Part shown: positions 50,832-59,967 of the stretch, piece after piece
Numbering within the stretch: position 1 is the stretch's first letter
How the letters are laid out: each line of letters begins with the position of its first letter
NCBI GenBank assembly: GCA_031082315.1
Contig: JAVHLC010000005.1
Span: 1-64,000, forward strand
Direction: 5' to 3'
DNA length: 64,000 nt
DNA from: Thermodesulfobacteriota bacterium
GTDB lineage: Bacteria > Desulfobacterota > QYQD01
Made by a program: the position numbers and the translations under genes
Notes under the pieces: model-generated
Told to the model about the DNA's origin: nothing
What the model saw: the letters and a program-made list of their open reading frames with translations, nothing else
The model's database searches: none

Positions 50832-51065
50832 GTAGGGTGGGCTTTGCCCAGCAAGGGAATGATGGTGGATAAAACCCACCCTACGGGACTTAGAGGAACC
50901 CCTGATTTTTTCGCTTCACGGCTTGCGCAGCGACCCTTTCGGGGCTCACAGGTGGGGAACGCTTACCCCTTCCAGCCACTAAAGGGCTGGCTTTCCCCTT
51001 CCTGCTCGCCCTTGATGGGTACCCCGCTGCTCCAGCAAGTTTCGCTCAGAAACATAGGGGTTCCT
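50832..51065. repeat. Two intergenic repeats: GTAGGGTGGG hairpin and a MITE-like element
   Basis: In the 444-bp gap between tetR and wrbA, GTAGGGTGGG at 50832-50841 pairs with CCCACCCTAC at 50875-50884, a widespread bacterial intergenic repeat. Next to it, perfect 10-bp inverted ends AGGAACCCCT (50894-50903) and AGGGGTTCCT (51056-51065) bound a 172-bp body without an ORF. The rest of the gap should hold the wrbA promoter. Confidence 0.65.
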
Positions 51066-51151
51066 TAAAAACTCAGGGAACTCCAGTTACAATTTACCTT
51101 GACTAAGGACAAGTTGAAGTTAGAGAATAGTAAATAAGGGAGGTGACAAAT

Positions 51152-51826
51152 ATGGCAGGCGGAGACGTCAAAATTAATATTATTTTTTGGAGCATGTACG
51201 GCCACGTGTACCGTCTGGCAGAGGCAGTTGCCGAAGGCGCCAGGGAAGTACCGGGCGCACAGGTTAACCTCTTTCAGGTTCCGGAGACGCTTTCTGATGA
51301 GATTCTGGCCAAGATGGGCGCTGTCGAGGCCAAGAGGCAGTTTGCCCATCTGCCGGTAGCCACGGTGGAGAATTTGGCCGAAGCGGATGCCGTTATTTTT
51401 GGTACGCCTACGCGCTTTGGTATGATGTGCGCCCAGATGCGGGCCTTTCTCGATGCGACCGGCGGGTTATGGAGGAGAGGGGCCTTGATTGGGAAAGCAG
51501 GGAGTGTATTTACTTCCACGGCCACCCAGCACGGGGGCCAGGAGTCAACCATCCTTAGCTTCCATACCACACTCTTACATCACGGGATGATTATAGTGGG
51601 CGTGCCCTACTCTGAAAAAGGACTGCTGGTTGTTGATGAGGTATCCGGCGGCAGCCCTTACGGGGCCTCCACCATAGCCGGCCCGGAGGGGAGCCGCCAT
51701 CCGACTGAAAATGAACTGGCCATTGCCCGTTTTCAGGGCAAACACGTAACCGGGATTACAAGGTATCTGGTTTTAGGGAAGGGAGGTGAAACCCATGTTA
51801 TCAAAGATACCCATCAATCTGGATAA
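51152..51826 (+). CDS. wrbA: WrbA-type NAD(P)H:quinone oxidoreductase
   Basis: FMN flavoprotein that reduces quinones by two electrons, which avoids semiquinone radicals. It has 224 residues. Motifs: [20 protein letters not shown] at the N-terminus (FMN phosphate loop), [26 protein letters not shown] near 82-107 and [18 protein letters not shown] near 120-137. The ATG at 51152 follows GGAGGTG; a GTG at 51143 is less likely. The next gene starts inside its last 32 bases. It groups with superoxide dismutase and ferritin-like genes, an oxidative stress set. Confidence 0.93.
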   Translation: MAGGDVKINIIFWSMYGHVYRLAEAVAEGAREVPGAQVNLFQVPETLSDEILAKMGAVEAKRQFAHLPVATVENLAEADAVIFGTPTRFGMMCAQMRAFLDATGGLWRRGALIGKAGSVFTSTATQHGGQESTILSFHTTLLHHGMIIVGVPYSEKGLLVVDEVSGGSPYGASTIAGPEGSRHPTENELAIARFQGKHVTGITRYLVLGKGGETHVIKDTHQSG

Positions 51827-52079
51827 GGTAAAGGCAAAGGACCTGGACAAGGAGATACTGCGGGCGGCGATAATAGCGGAATTGGATGCCATAAATCTGT
51901 ATGAACAGATGGCGGCGCTGACCCAGAGCAAAAATCTTAAAAAGATACTTTTAGACGTAGCCAGAGAGGAAAAGACGCACGTGGGAGAGTTTCAGGCCCT
52001 GCTGTTAAAAGAAGATAAGGAGCAGGTAGAGGAACTGGAAGAGGGCAGAAAGGAAGTGGAGGAAGAACTGGCAAAATAA
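51795..52079 (+). CDS. Small ferritin-like diiron protein (encapsulin-cargo type)
   Basis: A 94-residue two-helix ferritin-like protein: [20 protein letters not shown] contains the first Glu ligands and [17 protein letters not shown] the E-x-x-H pair. The layout resembles the small flavin/iron-binding ferritin-like proteins that are packaged in, or fused to, encapsulin shells in Thermotogae and Thermococci. No encapsulin gene is adjacent here. The ATG at 51795 follows GGGAGGTG within the end of wrbA, an overlap of 32 bases. The C-terminus is a charged helix. It probably stores or oxidises iron in an oxidative stress operon. Confidence 0.75.
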   Translation: MLSKIPINLDKVKAKDLDKEILRAAIIAELDAINLYEQMAALTQSKNLKKILLDVAREEKTHVGEFQALLLKEDKEQVEELEEGRKEVEEELAK

Positions 52080-52099
52080 GAGATAAAGGAGGGATGTCA

Positions 52100-52714
52100 A
52101 TGGAAACATCGAGATTATATACCCTGCCGGAGCTGCCTTACGGATATAAGGACTTGGAACCGCACATATCAGAAGAACAACTAAGGATACACCACGACAA
52201 ACACCATCTGGCCTACGTTAATGGCGCCAATGCCATACTGGAGAAGCTGGATAAGGCCAGAAAAGACGGCGCTGATCCGGACATGAAATCGACCCTCAAG
52301 GAACTCTCATTCCACATAGGCGGACATCTGCTGCACTCGTTATTTTGGGGCAATCTGGCTCCGGCTGGTAAGGGTGGTGTAATGCCGGGAGGGACAATCG
52401 GCGATGTTATAGCAAAAGAATTCGGCGGCCCAGATCGGTTCAAAAAGGAATTTACCCAGACGGCAGTGAGCGTAGAAGGTTCCGGGTGGGCGGCGCTTAC
52501 CTTTTGCCGTAAGACCAACAGGCCCATCATTATGCAGGTGGAAAAGCACAATATAAACGTCTATCCGATGTTTAAAATACTTATGGTTATTGATGTCTGG
52601 GAGCATGCGTATTACCTCGATTACAAAAACGAGAGGGCCAGATTTGTCGATGCCTTCTGGAATATTGTTAACTGGAATGAGGTAAACAAGAGACTGGAAG
52701 CATTGTTAAAGTAG
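52100..52714 (+). CDS. sod: Fe/Mn superoxide dismutase
   Basis: Converts superoxide to oxygen and hydrogen peroxide. It has 204 residues without a signal peptide, so it is cytoplasmic. The metal ligands are His in [16 protein letters not shown] near 30, His in [14 protein letters not shown] near 80, and Asp and His in [18 protein letters not shown] near 165-170. The ATG at 52100 is preferred because AAGGAGG is 7 bases upstream; the ATG at 52094 is too close. Fe versus Mn use cannot be decided here. It is the last gene of the wrbA-ferritin-sod run. Confidence 0.95.
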   Translation: METSRLYTLPELPYGYKDLEPHISEEQLRIHHDKHHLAYVNGANAILEKLDKARKDGADPDMKSTLKELSFHIGGHLLHSLFWGNLAPAGKGGVMPGGTIGDVIAKEFGGPDRFKKEFTQTAVSVEGSGWAALTFCRKTNRPIIMQVEKHNINVYPMFKILMVIDVWEHAYYLDYKNERARFVDAFWNIVNWNEVNKRLEALLK

Positions 52715-52768
52715 ATAAAAGTAGTCGCCACTTCGCTAATAAAACTAATAAGAAAGGAGGATCAGGAT

Positions 52769-54178
52769 ATGAAACGACATACATGGAAGTATGGATGGGC
52801 GCTGGTGGTGATTTTTGCCCTGGCGCTCATTGTCTGGGGTATAGCCTATGCTCAGGGACATGGAAAAAAAAGGACAAGTAGTTACGCCCCCGTAGTCATT
52901 ACTGAAGAAATTACCACTACCATGGCCCGGATGAAAGCGGATAAACCTAAGGTGATGCAGCGGCAAATGGATTTGCTCAACGAGCGCTACGACTTGAGTA
53001 ACCGCCCGGCCAAAGGCGTAATGATGTCCGGCGGTAAACCTGTCCAGGAGGGTGTAAGGAGCAAACTTCCCAAAGGGATGACCTGGGAAAAGTTGGCTGC
53101 CATGAATCCGGAAGAAATACAGGAAAAGAATTTATGGCCCGCGGGCTTTTATCCGCTGCCTCATCCCAACCATTCTGAAGGAGGCATGGTTTTTCCTAAG
53201 TTCCACATTGAGGAGGTGAAAAAACAGACGGGGCGTGACCTGACCCGCTTTGATCTGGATTTTGATTTACCCGATCACCTGTTACCTGAATTTCCTGCTC
53301 CAATCTATCTTACCACACGGCCTGACCTGGGTGACGTCTCGCAAGGCAAGCTGGTGACTATTGATAATTACTATGAGCTATTTGATGGTATATTGAACCC
53401 TAAGCAAATAGAAGGCCTGCGGTTGTTGGTGACACCTTTCCCACAGCAGCAGTTTAATGCCGCTGAAGATCGACGTTCCGAGAAGGCGAGCCTCGGAGTA
53501 GCCTGTTTCGATTGTCATGCGAATGGCCATACGAATTCGGCTACCCACTTGGTAGGGGATATCCGTCCCCAAGAGTTTCGCCATCGCCTTGACACACCGT
53601 CTTTGCGTGGAGTCAATATTCAGCGACTTTTTGGTTCTCAGCGCGCGCTGAAATCCATTGAGGATTTTACGGAGTTTGAGCAGCGTGCGGCTTACTTTGA
53701 TGGTGATCCGGTTATTGCCACAAAAAAGGGTGTGAACATCCTTGAACGGGGCAGTCAGGTCCACTTTATGGCGGAATTCCAGTCGCTGTTAGATTTTCCA
53801 CCGGCCCCCAAGCTAAATATCTACGGCATGTTTGATCCTCAAAAAGCTACTGTAGAGGAGGTAAAAGGGCAGGAGATATTTTTCGGTAAGGCTAAGTGTG
53901 CGGTGTGCCATCCAGCTCCTTACTACACGGATAACCTCATGCACAACCTAAAGACGGAGCGTTTTTATAAACCGCGTATGATCAATGGCCGCATGGCCAG
54001 CGCTGATGGTCCTATTAAGACCTTTCCTTTGCGGGGCATCAAGGACTCACCTCCATATCTCCATGACGGGCGGTTGTTGACGCTGGAAGACACCGTGGAG
54101 TTTTTTAACCTCATTCAGGGACTCAACCTGACCGCAGAAGAAAAGAAGTGGCTGGTGGCCTTTATGCGGGCACTTTAA
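52769..54178 (+). CDS. Exported di-heme c-type cytochrome, peroxidase-like
   Basis: A 469-residue protein with an N-terminal signal or anchor (about 12-32) and two CxxCH heme sites, CFDCH near residue 248 and CAVCH near 380. The C-terminal half resembles di-heme cytochrome c peroxidase/MauG-type proteins (GQEIFFGKAKCAVCHPAPYYTDN, then TFPLRGIKDSPPYLHDGRLLTLEDTVEFFN). The long N-terminal part (about 40-230) is not recognised. It probably acts in the periplasm, perhaps as a peroxidase, which fits the neighbouring superoxide dismutase. It has its own AAGGAGG ribosome-binding site. Confidence 0.75.
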   Translation: MKRHTWKYGWALVVIFALALIVWGIAYAQGHGKKRTSSYAPVVITEEITTTMARMKADKPKVMQRQMDLLNERYDLSNRPAKGVMMSGGKPVQEGVRSKLPKGMTWEKLAAMNPEEIQEKNLWPAGFYPLPHPNHSEGGMVFPKFHIEEVKKQTGRDLTRFDLDFDLPDHLLPEFPAPIYLTTRPDLGDVSQGKLVTIDNYYELFDGILNPKQIEGLRLLVTPFPQQQFNAAEDRRSEKASLGVACFDCHANGHTNSATHLVGDIRPQEFRHRLDTPSLRGVNIQRLFGSQRALKSIEDFTEFEQRAAYFDGDPVIATKKGVNILERGSQVHFMAEFQSLLDFPPAPKLNIYGMFDPQKATVEEVKGQEIFFGKAKCAVCHPAPYYTDNLMHNLKTERFYKPRMINGRMASADGPIKTFPLRGIKDSPPYLHDGRLLTLEDTVEFFNLIQGLNLTAEEKKWLVAFMRAL

Positions 54179-54390
54179 TTATGCGTGATAATACATGATA
54201 GAGCTTAGATATTTAAATAGCGAAGTGGCGCTTACCAATCTTTTAGTTATCCGTCTTAAGTAAGTTGGACTGTTGCAGTTTTGTTGTCCGGCATTTTTTT
54301 GATGTGGTGGAAGGGAGTTGTATGGATTTCCTACCCCTATATCGATTTCTGCGGAGATTTGGCTTGTCTGAACGGATACTGAAATAGGGC

Positions 54391-55203
54391 ATGGCAGATT
54401 TTTTTCAAGACCTTCATCCTGTACTGCAGGCGCTGCTGGCAACGTGCTTTACCTGGGTGATGACCGCTCTGGGCGCAGCCACTGTATTCCTGGTCAGGGA
54501 TATAAACAGAAAGACACTTGACGGGATGCTGGGTTTTGCGGGCGGGGTTATGATCGCAGCCAGTTATTGGTCGCTGCTCGCGCCGGCCATTGAGATGTCG
54601 GAAGGCAAGGGTGTTCCGGCCTGGTTTCCGGCTGCGGCAGGCTTCCTGGCCGGGGGCATTTTCCTGTGGACTATAGATAAAATACTGCCGCACCTCCACC
54701 TGGGCTTTAGCATAGAGGAGGCTGAAGGTATAAGGACGTCATGGCGCCGCACGACCTTGCTTATTCTGGCTATAACGTTACACAATATTCCCGAGGGGTT
54801 GGCAGTCGGAGTGGCCTTCGGGGCGGTAGGAGCAGATCTGCCTTATGCGACCTTACCGGCAGCCATCGCCCTGGCCGTGGGTATCGGAATCCAGAACTTT
54901 CCGGAGGGGCTGGCGGTCTCTATGCCCCTTCGGCGTGAAGGGCAATCCCGCCTGAAAAGTTTCTGGTATGGGCAGTTGTCTGCGGTAGTTGAGCCGGTAA
55001 CGGGGGTCCTCGGCGCCGGAGCGGTTGTCCTGGCCCGGCCTGCGCTGCCGTATGCCCTGGCTTTTGCTGCGGGCGCCATGATTTTTGTCGTGGTTGAGGA
55101 ACTGGTACCGGAGTCTCAGCGTAGTGGTAACACGGACGTGGCTACTATGGGTCTCCTGGCCGGGTTTGCCGTTATGATGGTTCTTGACGTGGCCTTTGGT
55201 TAG
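54391..55203 (+). CDS. ZIP-family metal transporter
   Basis: Inner-membrane divalent metal (zinc, iron or manganese) importer of 270 residues with about eight hydrophobic segments. The metal-path helices show TLHNIPEGLAVGVAFGAV near residue 128 and GIQNFPEGLAVSMPL near 167, the HNxPEG and QNxPEG motifs of ZupT-like proteins. The last helices read FAAGAMIFVVVEELVPES. It lies alone after the di-heme cytochrome; a small zinc-ribbon gene follows 32 bases later and may be co-transcribed. Confidence 0.93.
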   Translation: MADFFQDLHPVLQALLATCFTWVMTALGAATVFLVRDINRKTLDGMLGFAGGVMIAASYWSLLAPAIEMSEGKGVPAWFPAAAGFLAGGIFLWTIDKILPHLHLGFSIEEAEGIRTSWRRTTLLILAITLHNIPEGLAVGVAFGAVGADLPYATLPAAIALAVGIGIQNFPEGLAVSMPLRREGQSRLKSFWYGQLSAVVEPVTGVLGAGAVVLARPALPYALAFAAGAMIFVVVEELVPESQRSGNTDVATMGLLAGFAVMMVLDVAFG

Positions 55204-55235
55204 TACGGTCATAAAGTTTTTTACCTGGAGGGATT

Positions 55236-55412
55236 ATGAAAGGAAGGGTATCTACTGATGTTGAGGGTAACTTTGAGGTTCAGGAGCTTGAAGAGGGCAT
55301 GTACATTGTTTGTCCTAACTGTGGCCATCTGAATACCTATAACGCAGAGAAGGCCCAGGATGGATTCTTCTACTGCGAAAATTGCGGGTTTCAACTGGTC
55401 GCTCCGGAATAA
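55236..55412 (+). CDS. 58-residue zinc-ribbon protein
   Basis: Small protein with two Cys pairs, CPNCGHLN near residue 26 and CENCGFQL near 47, the spacing of a zinc ribbon. GGAGGG precedes the ATG. It follows the ZIP transporter by 32 bases and converges with the FAD/NAD subunit gene, the stops being 5 bases apart. No specific family is recognised. A metal-binding or nucleic-acid-binding role is possible. Confidence 0.7.
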   Translation: MKGRVSTDVEGNFEVQELEEGMYIVCPNCGHLNTYNAEKAQDGFFYCENCGFQLVAPE

Positions 55413-55417
55413 CGGAT

Positions 55418-56248
55418 TTACAAATCTGTCGGCAGCTCTTTCATCTCCCGGTAGGTAAAGACCGGGCCGTCCACACAGGTCAGTTGGTGACCAATGCTGC
55501 AATGCCCGCACTTGCCCACCCCGCATTTCATATGCCTTTCCAGGGTGGAGATAATATCATCTTCGGAAAATCCCATCTTGAGAAGATCCATAACTACAAA
55601 GGAGATCATCACCGGTGGGCCGCAGATAATAGCCAGGGTGTCCTGACCGGAGAGGTCGGCCTTGTTCCATAAGGTAGTGACCGGGCCTACGTTCCCCCTC
55701 CATTTTGAATCCGGACGATCCACAGTCACCAGGACTTTAACGTCCCTTTCCTTGGGCCAGCGGGACAGTTCATGCCTGAAGGGGATATCGGATGGGGTTC
55801 TCGCTCCATGCAGGATGGTAACCCGGCCGAATTCCGCTCTCTTATCCAGTGCGTAGTTAATCAGACTGCGCAAGGGAGCCAGTCCTATGCCTCCGGCCAC
55901 AAATAACAGATTCTTCCCGATCAGCCTTTCCACGGGAAAACTCCGGCCGTAAGGCCCTCTGAGGCCGATCTCATCACCAACTTTGTGCCCATGTATCTTC
56001 CCGGTTAAAGAGCCGGCCTTTTTTATGCTTAACTGCAAATTTCCCGGTTGAGTAGGGGAGGAGCTTATGGATATCGGGACCTCACCGGCCTGAAAGACGG
56101 AGACCATCATGAATTGCCCGGGCCGGAAGGAAAAGGATTTTTTCAATTTTCTGTCTTTAAACGCCAGAGTAAAGGTCTTTATATCGCCGGTTTCTTCCTT
56201 TATATCCTTAATAACGGCAATATGCGGGAGATAGATATTGTTGCTCAT
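55418..56248 (-). CDS. FAD/NAD(P)-binding electron transfer subunit (sulfhydrogenase gamma/AsrB type)
   Basis: Flavoprotein that links NAD(P)H to Fe-S partners. It has 276 residues of ferredoxin-NADP reductase fold: FAD motif GEVPISISSSPTQPG near 56, NAD motif LLFVAGGIGLAPLRSLINYAL near 115, and CGPPVMISFVVMDLL near 210. The C-terminal four-Cys [2Fe-2S] motif reads MKCGVGKCGHCSIGHQLTC. Such proteins serve as gamma subunits of soluble hydrogenases, sulfite reductases and formate dehydrogenases. It lies downstream of the Fe-S and molybdopterin subunits but is separated from them by a 181-bp gap holding a dispersed repeat. Confidence 0.88.
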   Translation of the reverse strand: MSNNIYLPHIAVIKDIKEETGDIKTFTLAFKDRKLKKSFSFRPGQFMMVSVFQAGEVPISISSSPTQPGNLQLSIKKAGSLTGKIHGHKVGDEIGLRGPYGRSFPVERLIGKNLLFVAGGIGLAPLRSLINYALDKRAEFGRVTILHGARTPSDIPFRHELSRWPKERDVKVLVTVDRPDSKWRGNVGPVTTLWNKADLSGQDTLAIICGPPVMISFVVMDLLKMGFSEDDIISTLERHMKCGVGKCGHCSIGHQLTCVDGPVFTYREMKELPTDL

Positions 56249-56275
56249 CTCTGTTGCCCTACGAACTTCTTAGTT

Positions 56276-56423
56276 TTCATCCGGAAACCCAAGAATTCCG
56301 GATGTGCTCTCAGCACTCAGCTATCAGCGTTCAGCTTAATATGTTGTTTGTTTTAGGTTTTTGCTGAAAGCTAATCGCTGATCGCTGAAAGCGTGAAGCC
56401 GGAAACGGTAGTTTCCGGATGAA
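56276..56423. repeat. Dispersed MITE-like element with TTCATCCGGAAAC inverted ends (copy B)
   Basis: The same 13-bp ends as at 21491-21661, here at 56276-56288 and 56411-56423, and the same CAGCTATCAGCG-type core, but inverted relative to copy A. The left side matches the right side of copy A through CTTAGTTTTCATCCGG. It splits the gamma subunit gene from the beta subunit gene. Confidence 0.7.
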
Positions 56424-56429
56424 CACTTC

Positions 56430-57689
56430 TTAGTCTTCTATAGTTTCTGTTGTGCCGGGTATCTTCAGTTGGTAGCCAAGGGCCCTGGCAATCGCTTCCT
56501 TATCCGCCATGCCCATTTCAATCAATTGAGCGCCCAAGGGCTTCCCGGTCGCGGCCTGTTTCTCTATTGCCGAATCCAAATCTTTCCGGCTGATAAGCCC
56601 GGCCTCAAGGAGCAGTTCCCCTAGTCTCCGATGGGCGGATTCGTGCGTCCTCTCTCTTTGTTCGGAGATGAGACGGATGAAACTTAACATGTCTATACGG
56701 CCAAAACAGATGTCCGCGCAGCGGCCGCAGCCCACGCAACTGGGGATGTTATACTTCTGTTTGTCATAGAACAACTTGTGATAAAAGCGCCTTTTTATCC
56801 GCTGGGCCTTATCCTGACGCGGGTTGTATCCTCCAGCCAATCTGCTGAAGCCGGCAAAGGTGCAGGCGTCCCAGGTTCTGAGGCGTTCCCCTTCTTTCCC
56901 GGAGCCTGGGCTGTCGAATATATTGAAGCAGTAGCAGGTGGGGCAGACATAGGCACAGCCGCCGCAGTTCTGACAGCGGTTGCCCAGTTCTTCCCATACA
57001 GCCGGGTCAACTTCCTGGTTTATGAGTTTTTCTATGGCGGCATCGAAATCGAGGCGGTGCCGGAATTTACTCTCCGATTCCAGGACTACCTCATACTGCG
57101 CGTCTATATCCGTTTGCGTAGCCGGACGAAAAAAGTAAGACCATCCGGCCAGGAGTTCCCGGCCTCGCGGCCGGCCGATTTCCACAAAGAATCTATCACC
57201 GAGATCTGTTAACTGGATATCATAGCCGTAAGTCAAAAAGGGGCCGCTCTGGGCGCTCTTGCAGAAGCAGTTTTCTCCGGGCTGATTGCAGCCTAAGTTG
57301 ATAAGGATGGTATCCTTGCGCCGGTCCAGGTAATATTTGTCCTTCAGGCCTTCCTGAAAGATCAGGTCGTAAAAGAGTATTCCCCGCGTGTCACAGGAGC
57401 GAAGGCCGAAAATGACCCGGGGCGTACTGTCTGCCGCGTCTTTAAATGTATAACCGGATTTATCATAACGGTACGCAAAAAGTGTCTCCACTTGTGGCAT
57501 GAAGAAACGCTTGGGAGAGAGGATGGGTCGATTGGTCAGATCGATACGGACATCATCTACAGATGAAATAACCTCGAATAACGTATCCCCATAGGTATTC
57601 CGGACCGGCGCTATGAGTTCAAATCCCTTGGTTATCTTGCGCAGGAAGCTGTTCAGGTGTTCTTTGTACAGGATGAGTTTATCGGTCAT
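56430..57689 (-). CDS. 4Fe-4S electron transfer subunit with C-terminal MshEN-like domain
   Basis: Beta-type Fe-S subunit (sulfhydrogenase beta/AsrA-like) of 419 residues that carries electrons between the molybdopterin and flavin subunits. Two cluster motifs are visible: CQNCGGCAYVCPTC near 235 and CVGCGRCADIC near 318, plus a Cys group CNQPGENCFC near 132. After about residue 345 it continues with RRLGELLLEAGLISRKDLDSA and KPLGAQLIEMGMADKEAIARALGYQL. This is an MshEN/GspE-N-like domain of the kind that binds cyclic di-GMP in pilus ATPases. The ATG at 57689 overlaps the upstream stop by one base (TGATG) with AAGGTG 5 bases away. Confidence 0.85.
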   Translation of the reverse strand: MTDKLILYKEHLNSFLRKITKGFELIAPVRNTYGDTLFEVISSVDDVRIDLTNRPILSPKRFFMPQVETLFAYRYDKSGYTFKDAADSTPRVIFGLRSCDTRGILFYDLIFQEGLKDKYYLDRRKDTILINLGCNQPGENCFCKSAQSGPFLTYGYDIQLTDLGDRFFVEIGRPRGRELLAGWSYFFRPATQTDIDAQYEVVLESESKFRHRLDFDAAIEKLINQEVDPAVWEELGNRCQNCGGCAYVCPTCYCFNIFDSPGSGKEGERLRTWDACTFAGFSRLAGGYNPRQDKAQRIKRRFYHKLFYDKQKYNIPSCVGCGRCADICFGRIDMLSFIRLISEQRERTHESAHRRLGELLLEAGLISRKDLDSAIEKQAATGKPLGAQLIEMGMADKEAIARALGYQLKIPGTTETIED

Positions 57690-59716
57690 CATTTCACCTT
57701 TTCCAGACGCACGGCGCATATCTTCAGCTCCGGTATCCGGGCCTGGGGATCGACGGCATTGTTGGTCAATACATTGGCCGGGGCTTCCCGGAAGTGGAAG
57801 GGCATAAAGAGCATTTTACCGGGGAGGCCCTCGACTAATCTGGCCCTGGTAACTACCTCTCCGCGAGGCGAGATGACCTTGACCGGCTCTCCATTTATTA
57901 TTCCCAATGCCCGCGCATCTGCGGGGCTTATTTCTATAAACCCTTCCGGGCATTCTCGTTTCAGTATGGATATCCTTCTGGTCATACTGCCGGTATGCCA
58001 GTGCTCATAGACGCGTCCCGTTGTCAAGGCAAAGGGATATTCCTTATCAGGTGATTCGTCCGGCGGCCGGTAAGCGATACAGGAAAATAGCCCCTTACCC
58101 CGCGCAAATGATTTTTTGTGCAGATATGGCGTTCCGGGATGGTTGCGATCGGGACATGGCCATTGTAGCCCCTGGACTGTCTCCAGCCGATCATAATAAA
58201 CGCCCCCATAGATGGGGGTGAGCAAGGCGATTTCCTCCATGACCTCGGCCGGAGATTCGTAGTCCATGGGGTATCCCATGTGCCGGGCCAGCTCGATAAT
58301 TATCTGCCAGTCCGGTTTAGCTAGGTGGACGGGCGGGACGGCCTTTCGCATCCTCTGAATGCGCCGCTCCGTACTGGTTACCGTGCCATCTTTCTCGGCA
58401 AAGGCGGCGGCGGGCAGGACCACGTCTGCGACTTCCGCGGTTTCGGTAAGGAAGATATCCGCCACGGCCAGGAAATCCAGGTTTTCTAAGGAAGCCCTGA
58501 CGTTTTTCATATCCGGGTGACTTAACATGGAGTTTTCGCCCATGATAAACATGCCCTTTATTCTCCCTGTCTCATGGAGCATATCCATACTGCTTAACCC
58601 AGGGGCGGTAGGCAGATCGGTATTCCAGGCCCGTGAGAATTTATCCAGAACTGCCGGATCATCAACCCTCTGGTAGCCGCTTAACATTCCTGGAAGGGCG
58701 CCCATATCACAGGCCCCCTGTACGTTGTTTTGTCCGCGCAAGGGGAATACACCGGTAATTTCCTGTTCTACGTGGCCGGTCATCATGGCCAGGTTGGCGA
58801 TGGACTCCACGTTGTCCGTGCCGGAAACATGCTGGGTAATCCCCATGGAATATATAATGATGGCCCTTTTGGCGCCGGCGTATATTTTGGCGGCCCGTCT
58901 CAGGTCTTCCGGGGCTATGCCGCTTATCGCCTCCACCTGGCTCAGGTCGAAGCGGGAGAGGAATTTCCTGAATTCTGAGAAATTCTCCGTGCGCATCTTG
59001 ATAAAAGAGTCATCTACCAGTCCCTCATCCAGGATGATTTTCATCATGCCGTTCAGCCATATTACGTCTGTACCCAGGCGGGGGCTTAGATAGATATGGG
59101 CGAATTTACTGAGTTCGATGCGTCTGGGGTCTATGACGATCAGTTTGGCGCCCTTGTCCAGGGCCTCAAATATAAATCGGGCAATCTGCGGATGTTGTTC
59201 GGTGGTGTTAGAGCCGGTGACCAGGATGACCTCGGCCCCGGCCAGCTCAGAGATGGAGTTGGTCATGGCCCCGGAACCAAAGGCATTGGTCAACCCCAGG
59301 ACACTGGGAGAGTGGCAGAGGCGGGCGCAATGATCTATGTTGTTGGTTTTCAGTATGGTGCGGCCGAGTTTCATTAAGAGATAATTTTCTTCATTGGTGC
59401 ATTTGGCCGAGGAGAGTATGCCTATGGATTCGCCCCCATAATTTTTTTTAAGCCTGAGCAGTTCATGGGAGATACGTCTCAGAGCCTGGTCCCAGCCGGC
59501 CTTAACCAGTTTTCCGTTTTTTCGGATCAATGGTTCGCGTAGCCGCTCCGCATGCCGGACGTGCTCTATACTGTTCCACCCTTTCACGCACAGGTTGCCG
59601 CGGGATATGGGGTGTTTTTTACTGGGAGTGACACCCACCATCCTCCCGTTTTCTACGTGCAGATATAATCCGCAGCCGCAGGCACAGAAAGGACAAGTGG
59701 TTAAGACGCTATGCAT
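57689..59716 (-). CDS. Formate dehydrogenase-like molybdopterin oxidoreductase, Cys type
   Basis: Catalytic alpha subunit of a cytoplasmic formate dehydrogenase, 675 residues. The N-terminal [4Fe-4S] motif is CPFCACGCGLYL ... GNLCVKGW. The Mo/W-ligand position is Cys in HCARLCHSPSVLGL near residue 133, where many formate dehydrogenases carry selenocysteine. The molybdopterin-binding C-terminal domain includes LTTGRVYEHWHTGSMTRR near 550. No Tat signal is seen. The ATG at 59716 is chosen because family homology begins HSVLTTCPFC; upstream sequence in frame looks non-coding. With the next two genes it forms a probable NAD(P)-linked formate dehydrogenase. Confidence 0.9.
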   Translation of the reverse strand: MHSVLTTCPFCACGCGLYLHVENGRMVGVTPSKKHPISRGNLCVKGWNSIEHVRHAERLREPLIRKNGKLVKAGWDQALRRISHELLRLKKNYGGESIGILSSAKCTNEENYLLMKLGRTILKTNNIDHCARLCHSPSVLGLTNAFGSGAMTNSISELAGAEVILVTGSNTTEQHPQIARFIFEALDKGAKLIVIDPRRIELSKFAHIYLSPRLGTDVIWLNGMMKIILDEGLVDDSFIKMRTENFSEFRKFLSRFDLSQVEAISGIAPEDLRRAAKIYAGAKRAIIIYSMGITQHVSGTDNVESIANLAMMTGHVEQEITGVFPLRGQNNVQGACDMGALPGMLSGYQRVDDPAVLDKFSRAWNTDLPTAPGLSSMDMLHETGRIKGMFIMGENSMLSHPDMKNVRASLENLDFLAVADIFLTETAEVADVVLPAAAFAEKDGTVTSTERRIQRMRKAVPPVHLAKPDWQIIIELARHMGYPMDYESPAEVMEEIALLTPIYGGVYYDRLETVQGLQWPCPDRNHPGTPYLHKKSFARGKGLFSCIAYRPPDESPDKEYPFALTTGRVYEHWHTGSMTRRISILKRECPEGFIEISPADARALGIINGEPVKVISPRGEVVTRARLVEGLPGKMLFMPFHFREAPANVLTNNAVDPQARIPELKICAVRLEKVK

Positions 59717-59793
59717 GGGTGATTCCTCTACGGAAGGATTCTCAGTTATATATGTACTATCGGCAGGGGATGAGGCAGACTTAACCTTAAAAC

Positions 59794-59945
59794 ACGTTCG
59801 AACGTTTACAGCGGTAAAAAGTATTTGCATTTATGACCGTTAGAGTATAGTAATTAGCGTTCAGCGATCAGCGATTAGCTGTCAGCAAAAACCTAAGACA
59901 AACAACACATTAAGCTGAACGCTGATAGCTGAGTGCTGACAGCTT
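59794..59945. repeat. CGTTCGAACG palindrome and dispersed repeat upstream of the formate dehydrogenase
   Basis: A 12-bp perfect palindrome ACGTTCGAACGT lies at 59794-59805, about 80 bp before the formate dehydrogenase start, and could be an operator. At about 59846-59945 a CAGCGATCAGC/GCTGATAGCTGAGTGCTGAC repeat fragment follows, sharing ACAACACATTAAGCTGAACG with element A but lacking its ends. Confidence 0.55.
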
Positions 59946-59967
59946 CATTTCTTGGGAGATATACATT

